From Hydrotalea sandarakina (lineage in GTDB: Bacteria; Bacteroidota; Bacteroidia; Chitinophagales; Chitinophagaceae): 64,000 nt of DNA. Made by a program: the position numbers and the translations under genes. Of the stretch, positions 27,739 through 36,246 are shown piece after piece (the stretch's first letter is position 1; the number at the start of each line of letters is the position of its first letter). The DNA is taken from positions 190,674 to 254,673 of the forward strand of contig NZ_QKZV01000005.1 of assembly GCF_003254115.1 (NCBI RefSeq). Reading direction: 5' to 3'. Below the pieces are notes generated by a model. The model did not search any database. It was given only the letters and a program-made list of their open reading frames with translations, and was not told the DNA's origin.

Positions 27739-30729
27739 TTATAAAGAGAAATTAACACCAAATGATACAGTACGCTGTGTTGGGTAAGGCAGATATTCGA
27801 TAGATAATGAAGGATAACCTGCATTACTATGATCCGTATTTACCTCAGGGTCGAAACCGGTGAACTTAGTAATCACGAACAAGTTGTTACCTGTTACGAA
27901 TGCGCTCATATTTTTGATGTATTTACCCACATTACCAATTTGGTAATTAATGGTTGCATTTCTCAGTTTAAAGAAGTTACCGCTTTGCAGGAAGCGAGTT
28001 GAAGCACCAACTGCTGAAGTAACTGCTTCTGGTGAATTGAAGGCTGCTTTATCAATATTTCTTCCACCTACAATACCGGAGATGTTAGTGATGTTTGTAG
28101 CAGTATTGCTATATATTAAATATCCACCTTGTCCACCGCCATTTATGGTTAAAGTAAATTTCTTATAACGTATATCGGTACCAACACCATATACAGTAGT
28201 GGGGTTAGGGTTACCGGCTATTATAGGATTAGCACCAATTATTTGATTTCCATTCGCATCAAATCCACCAAATGGTTTTAAATAAAACGCATCAATGGGC
28301 TGATTGTTCGTCATAATTTGTGCTAAAGTTCCGGATACACCCTGACCGGTAATTTGACCAGTTAAGATTTGTAAAGGTGTTGTAGTTCCTGGTGCATAAA
28401 AGTCTGTTAACTTGTTTTTGTTGTAAGCCATGTTAAAGTTTACATTCCAACCGAAGTCTTTTTTATCAACAACTACTGCGCCTAAAGAAAACTCAAAACC
28501 TTTGTTTAAGATATGACCGGGTAAGTTAATCCAGTAAGTGGCGGCAGGTGCCGGCTGAATAGCATTGCTTTGGAATAAAATGTTGGTAGTGTTTTTATTG
28601 TAGTAATCGAAGCTACCGAATAAACGTCCATTAAAGAAACCAAAGTCTAATCCCAAGTCAACTTGTGAAGTTTGTTGCCATTTTAAATTGGGATTAAATA
28701 CGTTTGATTGACCTATGTTATTGTACGAGATTACTCCAAATGATTCTTGAGAAGCAGAAGCAGGGAATTCCTGGCTACCTGTAATACCCCAAGAAGCTCT
28801 TAATGCTAAGTTGGAAATGGTTTTATTGTCTTGCAAGAATTTCTCATTGCTCATTACCCAACGGGCACCAAATGCGGGGAAATATCCGTATTTGTTATTG
28901 GCACCGAACTTATTAGAACCATCTGCACGGAATGACGCATCTAAGAAATACTTATCATCATAATTAAACCTGCCTCTTACAAAGTATGATTGCAAATCGG
29001 TGGTAGGATCTACATAAATACTGGGCAAGTTTTGTGTATTCCCATTTTGTAAAATTGAGGTGTAAGGAATATTCACCAACTTAGTCTGATCTAAATTGGT
29101 ATTGAAACCGGTAGCACTGAAACTTTGGTTTGAATAATCAGAAGTCCAATATTCATAACCTGCAACAGCGTTCAATTTTAATTTTTTAGTAAGGTTTACA
29201 TCATAGTTCAAAGTATGAGTGAAGGTTTGAGAAGTTAAGGTGGCATCAGAAATAGCACCAAAACCTAAACCGGATAAACCACTATATCCTTGAATAAAAC
29301 CATCAATATTTGTTAAACGATTACCGGTTGCATGGTTAATGGCATATAAAAACTTGTAACTTAAGTTTTTAGCTAACTTATAAGTTGCATTGATGTTTCC
29401 TAAAAAGGTATTCAAATTTGACAAGTCAGAATAGGCAGTTAACAATGATAATGGGTTACCTGAACCATTGGTTGGGTAAATATATAAACCACTGCTATTG
29501 GTGAACGGCTGTGTTGGATTCCAACTTAAGGCAGAACTAATTAAGTTACCTTGAGAACCGGCTGTATTAGATACGTTGGGCAACTGGTAAGTTACGTGGC
29601 CGGCAATCATGTTAAAACCAATAGTCAAACGCTTATCTAACATTTTATATTCACCGCCAAAAGAAGCAATGTATTTAGACAAGTCAGTATTTTTAATAAT
29701 ACCGGGCTGTGTAGATGCTAAGAAAGAAGCCCTGAAACGACCATTTTCATTACCACCGCTAAAAGCTAAATTATAGTTTTGTGCAATGGTATTTTGTTCA
29801 ATTGCCTTAAAAGCATCAATATTTGCACCTCCATCTAAACTGCTCGGCAAATTGTATTTAGTTAAAGCTTGTCTGAATTGACTGGCATTTAAAATATCAT
29901 AACGCTTCATGTAACCCGCATTCACTCCATATGATACACCTGCTTCTACTTTTAAAGGTCCTGCAGTTGCTTTTTTAGTGGTAATTAAAATAACACCATT
30001 AGCACCACGAGAACCATAAATAGCGGTAGCAGAGGCATCTTTCAACACATCAACCTGGGCAATGTCATTCATGTTAATAAACAACAATGGGTTATCATCG
30101 GGGGTAGTTCCGAAACCACCTGTGTTTAGTGTAACAGAAGGACGAGCAGTTCTACCATCCAAAGGCACTCCATCTATTACATATAAGGGTTGTTGACCGG
30201 CTATTAATGAACTGTTACCTCTTAATTTTACGGTAGTGGCTGTTCCGGGCTGACCACCATTTGATACTATTTGTAAACCGGCAACCTTGTTTTGCAACAA
30301 TTGGTCGGGTGAACTAATAATACCTTGGTTAAAGTCCTTGGCTTTAACTGAGGCTAAGGCACCGGTAAGGTCATTTTTACGAGCAGTACCATAACCAATT
30401 ACTACCACATCGCCTAACTGATCGGCTGAGGGCACTAATGCTACATTAATGGTTGAGCCCGTAATGGTAATCTCTTGGGTAACAAAGTTCAATGAACTAA
30501 TTACCAATGTTTTTGAATCGGCAGGGGCATTTAATTTAAAAGTACCGTCAGCACCGGTTTGTGTACCATACTGGGTACCCTTTACCACAACAGAAGCACC
30601 GGCAACAGGGCTACCGTCTTTCGAATCGGTTACCTTTCCGGTAATCACTTTTGTTTGGGCAAATGCAGCGGTGGAGAACAAAGCCAAAAATAGGTAGAGC
30701 ATACCTTTGGCAAGCGTTTTTAAGTTCAT
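27739..30729 (-). CDS. SusC/RagA-family TonB-linked outer-membrane transporter
   Basis: 996 residues. Signal peptide (about 1-24, ending AAFAQ), carboxypeptidase-like regulatory beta domain (about 26-105, ITGKVTDSKDGSPVAGASVVVKG is its signature, seen at 28-50), plug domain with VVIGYGTARKNDLTGA and KDASATAIYGSRGANGVILITTKK (the SusC hallmark, about 110-245), then a large barrel ending VSFGVNFSL. It imports the ligand presented by the adjacent SusD protein using TonB energy. The gene diverges from the LacI-type regulator. A long intergenic region with an operator-like palindrome separates them, suggesting direct control. Confidence 0.95.
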   Translation of the reverse strand: MNLKTLAKGMLYLFLALFSTAAFAQTKVITGKVTDSKDGSPVAGASVVVKGTQYGTQTGADGTFKLNAPADSKTLVISSLNFVTQEITITGSTINVALVPSADQLGDVVVIGYGTARKNDLTGALASVKAKDFNQGIISSPDQLLQNKVAGLQIVSNGGQPGTATTVKLRGNSSLIAGQQPLYVIDGVPLDGRTARPSVTLNTGGFGTTPDDNPLLFINMNDIAQVDVLKDASATAIYGSRGANGVILITTKKATAGPLKVEAGVSYGVNAGYMKRYDILNASQFRQALTKYNLPSSLDGGANIDAFKAIEQNTIAQNYNLAFSGGNENGRFRASFLASTQPGIIKNTDLSKYIASFGGEYKMLDKRLTIGFNMIAGHVTYQLPNVSNTAGSQGNLISSALSWNPTQPFTNSSGLYIYPTNGSGNPLSLLTAYSDLSNLNTFLGNINATYKLAKNLSYKFLYAINHATGNRLTNIDGFIQGYSGLSGLGFGAISDATLTSQTFTHTLNYDVNLTKKLKLNAVAGYEYWTSDYSNQSFSATGFNTNLDQTKLVNIPYTSILQNGNTQNLPSIYVDPTTDLQSYFVRGRFNYDDKYFLDASFRADGSNKFGANNKYGYFPAFGARWVMSNEKFLQDNKTISNLALRASWGITGSQEFPASASQESFGVISYNNIGQSNVFNPNLKWQQTSQVDLGLDFGFFNGRLFGSFDYYNKNTTNILFQSNAIQPAPAATYWINLPGHILNKGFEFSLGAVVVDKKDFGWNVNFNMAYNKNKLTDFYAPGTTTPLQILTGQITGQGVSGTLAQIMTNNQPIDAFYLKPFGGFDANGNQIIGANPIIAGNPNPTTVYGVGTDIRYKKFTLTINGGGQGGYLIYSNTATNITNISGIVGGRNIDKAAFNSPEAVTSAVGASTRFLQSGNFFKLRNATINYQIGNVGKYIKNMSAFVTGNNLFVITKFTGFDPEVNTDHSNAGYPSLSIEYLPYPTQRTVSFGVNFSL

Positions 30730-30758
30730 AAAGCTAGCGTTTAGTTAGATTAATGTGT

Positions 30759-30789
30759 TAAATTTACACCTTTTATCTGTTTAAGAAAA
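30759..30789 (-). promoter_or_regulatory. Possible promoter for the SusC/SusD operon
   Basis: On the minus strand TTTT (30786-30789), a 19-base spacer and TAAATTTA (30759-30766) differ from the Bacteroidota consensus by one base in each element. It would give a leader of about 20-25 bases before the SusC ATG. The LacI-type operator lies about 90-120 bases upstream of it. Confidence 0.35.
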
Positions 30790-30879
30790 CTTTTTGTTAA
30801 TTTTCTCAAAACAATGTGTTAATTAGACATCTAAATTATTCGAAATGTTGCATTCATTTATACATCCTAAAAAATAAAG

Positions 30880-30913
30880 CCCCTGCAAACGTTTGCGAAA
30901 ATGTTTGCAGGGG
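30880..30913. promoter_or_regulatory. LacI-family operator cluster in the regulator/SusC intergenic region
   Basis: A perfect 12-bp palindrome GCAAACGTTTGC (30885-30896), the classic CG-centred LacI/GalR-type operator, is followed seven bases later by a third half-site GTTTGC (30903-30908). The whole cluster is also an 11-bp perfect inverted repeat with a 12-base spacer (CCCCTGCAAAC at 30880-30890 and its complement at 30903-30913). It lies 42-75 bases ahead of the regulator gene, the position expected for autoregulation. Confidence 0.8.
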
Positions 30914-30954
30914 AAAACTTCTTTCACATTTAATTCACATTTAAGCACCCCGGC

Positions 30955-31938
30955 ATGAATACCACTACTTTAAAAAAAATTTCGGAAGTTCTCGGAATTA
31001 GTATTTCAACAGCATCAAGGGCTTTAAAAAACCACCCTGATATTTCGGAAAAAACCAAAGCCAAAGTAATTGAACTGGCTCAAACACTTGATTACGAACC
31101 CAATGCCAACGCTATTCACTTACGTACCAACAACAATCGGCTTTTAGGTATTGTAGTACCCAGTATTTCTAATTTTTTTTACGATGCATTTATTGCAGCT
31201 ATTGAGGAAGAAGCTCGACAACAAGGCTATTCCGTTATGATTCTTCAATCGGGCGATAATGCTGAAGTAGAAGCCAATAACTTAAAACTGCTGCGGCAGA
31301 ACCGTGTTTGCGGGGTATTTGCCTGCATTACACCTACCACAACTCAAATGCAACCTTTTGAAAAATTATTGGCCATGCAAATACCGGTGGTTTTTTTCGA
31401 TAAGGTTCCCGATTATGCCAATTGTATCCGTATTTCCATTGCCGACGCAGAAGCTGCAAGTATGGCTGCAACTGCTTTAAATGAAGCAGGCATAAAAAAA
31501 GTACTTGCTATTTTTGGTAATCCCGCCATGTCTATTACCAAAAAACGTATGCAGGCGTTTAGCAATACCATTCAGTTTCCTAAATCTTGCCGTCTGATAC
31601 ATGCCCATAGCTTTTATGAAGCTTACACACTAACAAAAACTCATTGCAGCCATAAACCCCTACCCGAAGCCGTTTTTTGTATGAGTGATGAAATATTAAC
31701 GGGTACTATGAAGGCTATTTTAGAACTGGGCTTGCAAATTCCCAAGCAAATAAAAGTAATAGCATTGAGTAATGGCTTTTTCCCGCAACTGTATTATCCT
31801 ATTATTACCTATGTTGAAACCAGTGGTTACCAACTGGGCAAATTATCATTCCACAAAATGATGGCTTGCATTAATGGCGACAGAACTTCAACAGAACTTA
31901 CTGTTCCTTGTTCAATCATTAAAGGTGGATCATTATAA
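30955..31938 (+). CDS. LacI/GalR-family transcriptional regulator
   Basis: 327 residues. Residues 4-26 are the LacI helix-turn-helix (LKKISEVLGISISTASRALK) followed by the hinge region NHPDISEKTKAKVIELAQ and YEPNANAIHL. Residues about 60-325 form the periplasmic-binding-protein-like effector domain (LLGIVVPSISNFFYDAF). It diverges from the SusC/SusD operon and has a matching palindromic operator just upstream, so it most likely senses a small sugar derived from the imported substrate, and controls both itself and the SusCD operon. Many Bacteroidota SusCD loci use hybrid two-component systems or ECF sigma factors instead; LacI-type control is the less common arrangement. Confidence 0.92.
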   Translation: MNTTTLKKISEVLGISISTASRALKNHPDISEKTKAKVIELAQTLDYEPNANAIHLRTNNNRLLGIVVPSISNFFYDAFIAAIEEEARQQGYSVMILQSGDNAEVEANNLKLLRQNRVCGVFACITPTTTQMQPFEKLLAMQIPVVFFDKVPDYANCIRISIADAEAASMAATALNEAGIKKVLAIFGNPAMSITKKRMQAFSNTIQFPKSCRLIHAHSFYEAYTLTKTHCSHKPLPEAVFCMSDEILTGTMKAILELGLQIPKQIKVIALSNGFFPQLYYPIITYVETSGYQLGKLSFHKMMACINGDRTSTELTVPCSIIKGGSL

Positions 31939-32075
31939 ATTATGTGAATGAATGCTTGCAACAATCAACTACATCATAACTGTTTATTATTAAGCATTAC
32001 CGAATATGATAAGGCAGTAATGGCTTGTTGCTGCAACTTTGCAACGTATTTAATCATTTCCATAAATCCTTTTGT

Positions 32076-32993
32076 ATGAAATATGTTTTGACGTTTATCC
32101 TAATTCTGTTGATGGCTTCTACCCCTCGGCAGCCCTTTGCACAGGCACATCGCTACGATCCGCCTTGGAACACCCCTCCAAAAAGTGCTTTGAATTTCAC
32201 CATTCCCGGTGTAGACAATGTTCCTGATTTATATGGCGATATTAACAATGCACAATTAGTAATATTTTTTGCCGGCAATCAATACATGTGCGTAGGCGAT
32301 TTAATTGATGCTTTTAAAAGAAAATATCCGCAATACCAACGTGTATTCGCCGAAACCTTACCACCGGGCATTTTAGCGCAACAAATTGAAGGTGGGTCCA
32401 TTACCATTGGTAACTTACGCATTACTTTACAGGCCGATGTATATACCGCCGGAAAAAGCCGTATGCTGCAAATGCTACCCTATGTAACCGATACAGCTAC
32501 CTATGCCTTTAATAAATTGGCTATTATGGTAGCAAAAGGCAACCCTAAACATATTCACAACCTAAACGATTTGGGAAAACCGGGTGTAAGGGTTAGCATG
32601 CCCAACCCCGAATGGGAAGGTATTGCCAAACGTATTGAAGAAGCTTATATTAAAGCGGGAGGTGATGCTTTAAAGAAAACAATTATGGTGCAAAAAGTTC
32701 AAAACGGCTCAACTTACCTTACACAAATACACCACCGTCAAACCCCCATGCGCATTATGTATGGAGAAAGCGATGCAGGACCCGTTTGGTATTCTGAAGC
32801 ATTTTACCAACAAAGTATTGGCCATCCCATTCAATTGGTAACACTTCCCGAATCGCAAAATGTGCATGCCGTATATATGGCCGGATTATTGAAAAAAGCT
32901 CCGCATGCACAAGCCGGTAAAGATTTTATGCAATTCTTAAAAACAGATACTGCCAAAGCTATTTATCGGAAATACGGATTCACAACCCCATAA
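32076..32993 (+). CDS. Exported substrate-binding protein, ModA-like
   Basis: 305 residues from the ATG at 32076; an ATG 17 codons upstream is open, but only MKYVLTFILILLMAS starts a proper signal peptide (cleaved near QPFAQA). The mature part is a type-2 periplasmic binding protein: NNAQLVIFFAGNQYMCVGDLIDAF, then a LNDLGKPGVRVSMPNPEWEG segment (cited as LNDLGKPGVRVSMPNP) that resembles ModA/sulfate-type binding proteins, and ends FLKTDTAKAIYRKYGF. No ABC permease or ATPase gene is adjacent, so the transporter partner is unknown. The ligand could be an oxyanion or a small organic molecule. Confidence 0.75.
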   Translation: MKYVLTFILILLMASTPRQPFAQAHRYDPPWNTPPKSALNFTIPGVDNVPDLYGDINNAQLVIFFAGNQYMCVGDLIDAFKRKYPQYQRVFAETLPPGILAQQIEGGSITIGNLRITLQADVYTAGKSRMLQMLPYVTDTATYAFNKLAIMVAKGNPKHIHNLNDLGKPGVRVSMPNPEWEGIAKRIEEAYIKAGGDALKKTIMVQKVQNGSTYLTQIHHRQTPMRIMYGESDAGPVWYSEAFYQQSIGHPIQLVTLPESQNVHAVYMAGLLKKAPHAQAGKDFMQFLKTDTAKAIYRKYGFTTP

Positions 32994-33016
32994 CAAATCA
33001 TTCAATTCATCCCTGT

Positions 33017-33051
33017 AAAAAAGCCAATACCGTTAGGTTATTGGTTTTTTT
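33017..33051. terminator. Bidirectional terminator between convergent genes
   Basis: Hairpin CCAATACC-GTTA-GGTTATTGG with one bulge (33024-33044), flanked by a run of seven T on the right and six A on the left, so it can work in both directions. The stop codon of the minus-strand methyltransferase gene (33038-33040) lies in its right arm. Confidence 0.87.
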
Positions 33052-33661
33052 GTGCCGTTAGTAAAAATACCGGATATTTTTTCCCATTATTTCTTTCAAT
33101 AGTAAAACAAGTTTGATGTTGTACATGATTGAATCCAAGTGTATTGAGTTGCTGCCCCAATTCATCCGGATTAAACCCTTTGTGCACCTGCATGCCCGGC
33201 TCATGAAAACTGCCATCTTCAGTATATAAATCGGCAATAGCCAAGTAACCCCCGGCATTTAATAATTGATGAAAAGTTTTAAATATAGCCGGCACATCCA
33301 TAATATGGTGTAATACCATTTGGGTATAAATAATATCAAACTTTTCAGTATACGCCGTATTTTCTAAATCAAGCGCTACTGTATGAATATGTGGTGTTTG
33401 GTAATAAGCTATTTTTTCTTCACATACTTTCAGCATCTCAGCCGAATTATCCATTAATACAATTTCTTTGAAAGCATCTTTTAAAATAAAACTAAGTAAG
33501 CCTGTACCTGCACCATACTCCAACGCCTTCCAATTTTTTTGCAGCGGTATCATTTGTTGTAAAGCAGCAGCAATAGCCATTGAACGTTCCTGATGCATTT
33601 TGTCCTTATCCCATTCTTTCGCTACTGTATTAAAATGTTGTTGACTATTCATAATCATCAT
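33038..33661 (-). CDS. Class I SAM-dependent methyltransferase
   Basis: About 204-207 residues; three in-frame ATGs (33661, 33658, 33652) cannot be separated, and 33652 (MNSQQHFNTVAKEWD) gives the usual family start. Motif I is LEYGAGTGLLSF (about residue 48), the acidic motif II residue follows in VLMDNSAEML, and a YTQMVLHHIMDVPAIFKTFH segment precedes GGYLAIADLY. This is the Methyltransf_11/25 type, acting on an unknown small molecule. It converges on the binding-protein gene, and its stop codon sits inside the shared terminator. Confidence 0.85.
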   Translation of the reverse strand: MMIMNSQQHFNTVAKEWDKDKMHQERSMAIAAALQQMIPLQKNWKALEYGAGTGLLSFILKDAFKEIVLMDNSAEMLKVCEEKIAYYQTPHIHTVALDLENTAYTEKFDIIYTQMVLHHIMDVPAIFKTFHQLLNAGGYLAIADLYTEDGSFHEPGMQVHKGFNPDELGQQLNTLGFNHVQHQTCFTIERNNGKKYPVFLLTAQKNQ

Positions 33662-33843
33662 TAATAAAATTCATAATTTTTGAATAAACAAAATCTATTT
33701 CAAATTATTGTTAAACGCAATCATTCAGTGCATGAATAACAATCAAATCTTTTTTTTGTTGGGTTTTCTGCACCTTTATTTTCATTACAAATATTATTAG
33801 CTTTCAATTTTTATTACATTGCTATGGTTCATTAAAAATTTTT

Positions 33844-34689
33844 ATGGAAAATGTATTAAAAGAAATACGCGATAAACAAAAAAACATATGGAATCAATGC
33901 TCACCCGGCTGGGAAAAATGGGATGCTTTACTAATGGATTTTTTAGCCCCAATGGGTAATGTCATGATTGAATACATTCAACCCCTGGAACAAAAACTGA
34001 TATTGGATATTGCCTCCGGCACCGGTGAACCTGCTTTAACTATTGCAAGCCTGCTACACAAAGGCCATATAGTTATGACCGACCTTTCGGAGGATATGTT
34101 GGCCATTGCCAAAGCAAAGGCCACTTCCCTTTCTTTACAAAATGTTGATACAAAAGTTTGTGATGTTACTGAATTACCTTTTGCAGATAATACATTTGAT
34201 GCTGTTACCTGCCGCTTCGGATTTATGTTTTTTCCCGATATGCGCCTGGCGGCACGTGAAATGATACGGGTATTAAAACCGGGCGGTAAATTGGTTGCTG
34301 CCGTTTGGGGTTTACCTGAAAAAAACATTTGGATTTCTGCCGTTACCCATGTTATTCAACAGCACTTGCAATTGCCGGAAACACCAGTTGATGCACCGGG
34401 CATGTTCCGTTGTGCTAAAAGCGGACTATTGCAACATATTTTTGAAGAAGCACAACTAAAAAATGTATTTGAGCGAGAGGTTGCCAACCAACTGCATTTT
34501 GATACTGCAGAAGCATATTGGGATATGATGAAAGATATTTCAGCACCCATTGAAAAAGTATTCAAAACAGCTGATTCAATGACAAAAAATGCCATTAAAT
34601 CTTCAACTATCCAAATCATTGAGCAACATTTTGGAAAAGTAAATTTGGCTATTGATGCTTCTGCACTTGTTATTGGTGGCGAAAAATAA
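33844..34689 (+). CDS. UbiE-like class I SAM-dependent methyltransferase
   Basis: 281 residues. SAM motif I LDIASGTGEPALTIA (about residues 57-71), motif II MTDLSEDMLAIAKAKA, then the UbiE-like stretch ELPFADNTFDAVTCRFGFMF, motif for the product strand FPDMRLAAREMIRVLKPGGKL, and a variable C-terminal half that should bind the substrate. It resembles menaquinone/ubiquinone methyltransferases, but lacks the tight UbiE signature and is longer than them at the C-terminus, so the substrate is uncertain. It stands alone on the plus strand, 88 bases before the aldo/keto reductase. Confidence 0.85.
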   Translation: MENVLKEIRDKQKNIWNQCSPGWEKWDALLMDFLAPMGNVMIEYIQPLEQKLILDIASGTGEPALTIASLLHKGHIVMTDLSEDMLAIAKAKATSLSLQNVDTKVCDVTELPFADNTFDAVTCRFGFMFFPDMRLAAREMIRVLKPGGKLVAAVWGLPEKNIWISAVTHVIQQHLQLPETPVDAPGMFRCAKSGLLQHIFEEAQLKNVFEREVANQLHFDTAEAYWDMMKDISAPIEKVFKTADSMTKNAIKSSTIQIIEQHFGKVNLAIDASALVIGGEK

Positions 34690-34777
34690 CCCTATGGCAA
34701 GTTTAACAGTACCATTATTACTTGTATAAATTATTATACGAAATTTGACCATCATTTAACCACCAAAAACAGGCACC

Positions 34778-35758
34778 ATGGAATACGTTCGTTTTGGCAA
34801 TACCGGTTTAAAAGTTTCTAAAATTTGTTTGGGCACTATGACCTATGGACGTCCTACGGAGCGTTGGCCATGGGCTTTAAACGAAGCCGACAGTATCCCC
34901 TTTATTAAAAAGGCTTTAGACTTAGGTATTAATTTTTGTGATACGGCCGATATATATTCTTACGGTGCCAGTGAAACCGTATTGGGTAATGCTTTAAAAA
35001 CATACACCAGCCGACACGAAGTGGTTATTGCTACCAAAGTATTTAACCCCATGAGTGCTAATCCTAACGATGGGGGCTTGTCGCGAAAGCACATAATGCA
35101 TTCTATTGATGCCAGTTTAAAAAGACTACAAACGGATTATGTAGATATCTACCAAATTCATCGCTGGGATTATCAAACACCTATTGAAGAAACCATGGAA
35201 GCATTACACGATGTAGTAAAAGCCGGAAAGGCCCGATATATTGGCGCTTCTTCCATGTATGCCTGGCAGTTTGCCAAAGCTTTATACACAGCCGACTTAC
35301 ATGGATTTACACGCTTTGTTTCCATGCAACCGCATTATAACCTTATTTACCGGGAAGAAGAAAGAGAAATGATACCCCTTTGTATGGACCAAAAAATTGC
35401 TATTATACCCTGGTCACCATTAGCGCGTGGTTTATTAACCGGAAAACGCACTGCTGCCCGCAATGAAACATTGCGTGCTCAAACAGATGAATACGGTAAA
35501 AAATTATACCAAAAAGAAAGTGATTTTGCCATTGTGAATGCAGTAAATGCTTTAGCAGAAAAACGTGGTTTACCGCCTGCTCAAATAGCATTAGCCTGGG
35601 TACTTAGTAAACCTTACATTACAGCACCTATTGTGGGGGCCAGTAAACCCGGGCAACTAGAAGATGCCGTAGCAGCTTTGGAAGTTCAGCTTTCACCAGA
35701 AGAAATAAACAGTTTAGAAAGTTTATATGAGCCGCACCCCGTATTAGGGCATCAGTAA
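34778..35758 (+). CDS. Aldo/keto reductase
   Basis: 326 residues forming an AKR (alpha/beta)8 barrel. The catalytic tetrad is visible: Asp and Tyr in FCDTADIYSYG (about residues 51-57), Lys in VVIATKVF (about 84) and His in DIYQIHRWD (about 126). NADPH-binding features follow in IIPWSPLARGLLTGK and GASKPGQLEDA. The YajO/YakC-like group to which it belongs reduces aldehydes and ketones, with broad range. It is preceded by an AT-rich stretch with only a partial promoter match, and may be read with the methyltransferase upstream. Confidence 0.92.
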   Translation: MEYVRFGNTGLKVSKICLGTMTYGRPTERWPWALNEADSIPFIKKALDLGINFCDTADIYSYGASETVLGNALKTYTSRHEVVIATKVFNPMSANPNDGGLSRKHIMHSIDASLKRLQTDYVDIYQIHRWDYQTPIEETMEALHDVVKAGKARYIGASSMYAWQFAKALYTADLHGFTRFVSMQPHYNLIYREEEREMIPLCMDQKIAIIPWSPLARGLLTGKRTAARNETLRAQTDEYGKKLYQKESDFAIVNAVNALAEKRGLPPAQIALAWVLSKPYITAPIVGASKPGQLEDAVAALEVQLSPEEINSLESLYEPHPVLGHQ

Positions 35759-35828
35759 GCTTTTTATTCGGGCATTAATTTTTCAATACCTCATCAAAAA
35801 TTTCACGCAGCATTGCTGTGTAAAGTTC

Positions 35829-36023
35829 TTACTCTTTTTTGGTGCAAGGTGGAATCTGAATTTTTTGCAAAGTAGTTTTAGGGAAATAAAAAGTACTGCC
35901 GAATTCTTTTACAATTTCATCCTCATGCACCTCTACCTTATATACCGTATTGGGGTACGATATTAGTTCTGTAACCTTTGCAATATTGCTTTTACCGTTG
36001 TAATGAAAACTAATGGTTGTCAT
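35829..36023 (-). CDS. Small hypothetical protein
   Basis: 64 residues, ATG start, no signal peptide or membrane segment. It reads as a short beta-rich protein (MTTISFHYNGKSNIAKVTEL), acidic in the middle, ending with a Cys-Thr-Lys-Lys-Glu tail. The composition is protein-like, and the competing plus-strand frame overlapping its 5' end is poorer. I do not recognise a family. It converges on the aldo/keto reductase gene. Confidence 0.5.
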   Translation of the reverse strand: MTTISFHYNGKSNIAKVTELISYPNTVYKVEVHEDEIVKEFGSTFYFPKTTLQKIQIPPCTKKE

Positions 36024-36246
36024 AAGATTTTAATTGGCTTTAAAGAATTTGAATGGGTCATTCCGATTCTAAAAAGTAAAGGATGCACTATTAAATTCAG
36101 GCGAATTTACTTACACAAATTTGAAAAAGCCGATTTTAGGACTTTTACTACATCGTTTTCAAGGTACAACTACAAGTACGTTATATAACAAAAAGTAAAA
36201 TAAAGTTCGAGTAATATGATTATTTTTCGGAAATGAACTTAATTTT

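Noticed and set aside
30880-30913. The intergenic inverted repeat as an ordinary terminator
   Set aside because: It stands between two divergent genes with nothing to terminate, and its core is a perfect LacI-type operator; a regulatory site fits better.
33978-34328. Minus-strand frame of 116 codons opposite the methyltransferase gene
   Set aside because: Antisense shadow; the plus-strand frame has all SAM-binding motifs.
36003-36188. Plus-strand open frame of 61 codons
   Set aside because: It overlaps the 5' end of the small minus-strand gene, has no recognisable start context or domain, and its composition follows the AT-rich intergenic DNA.
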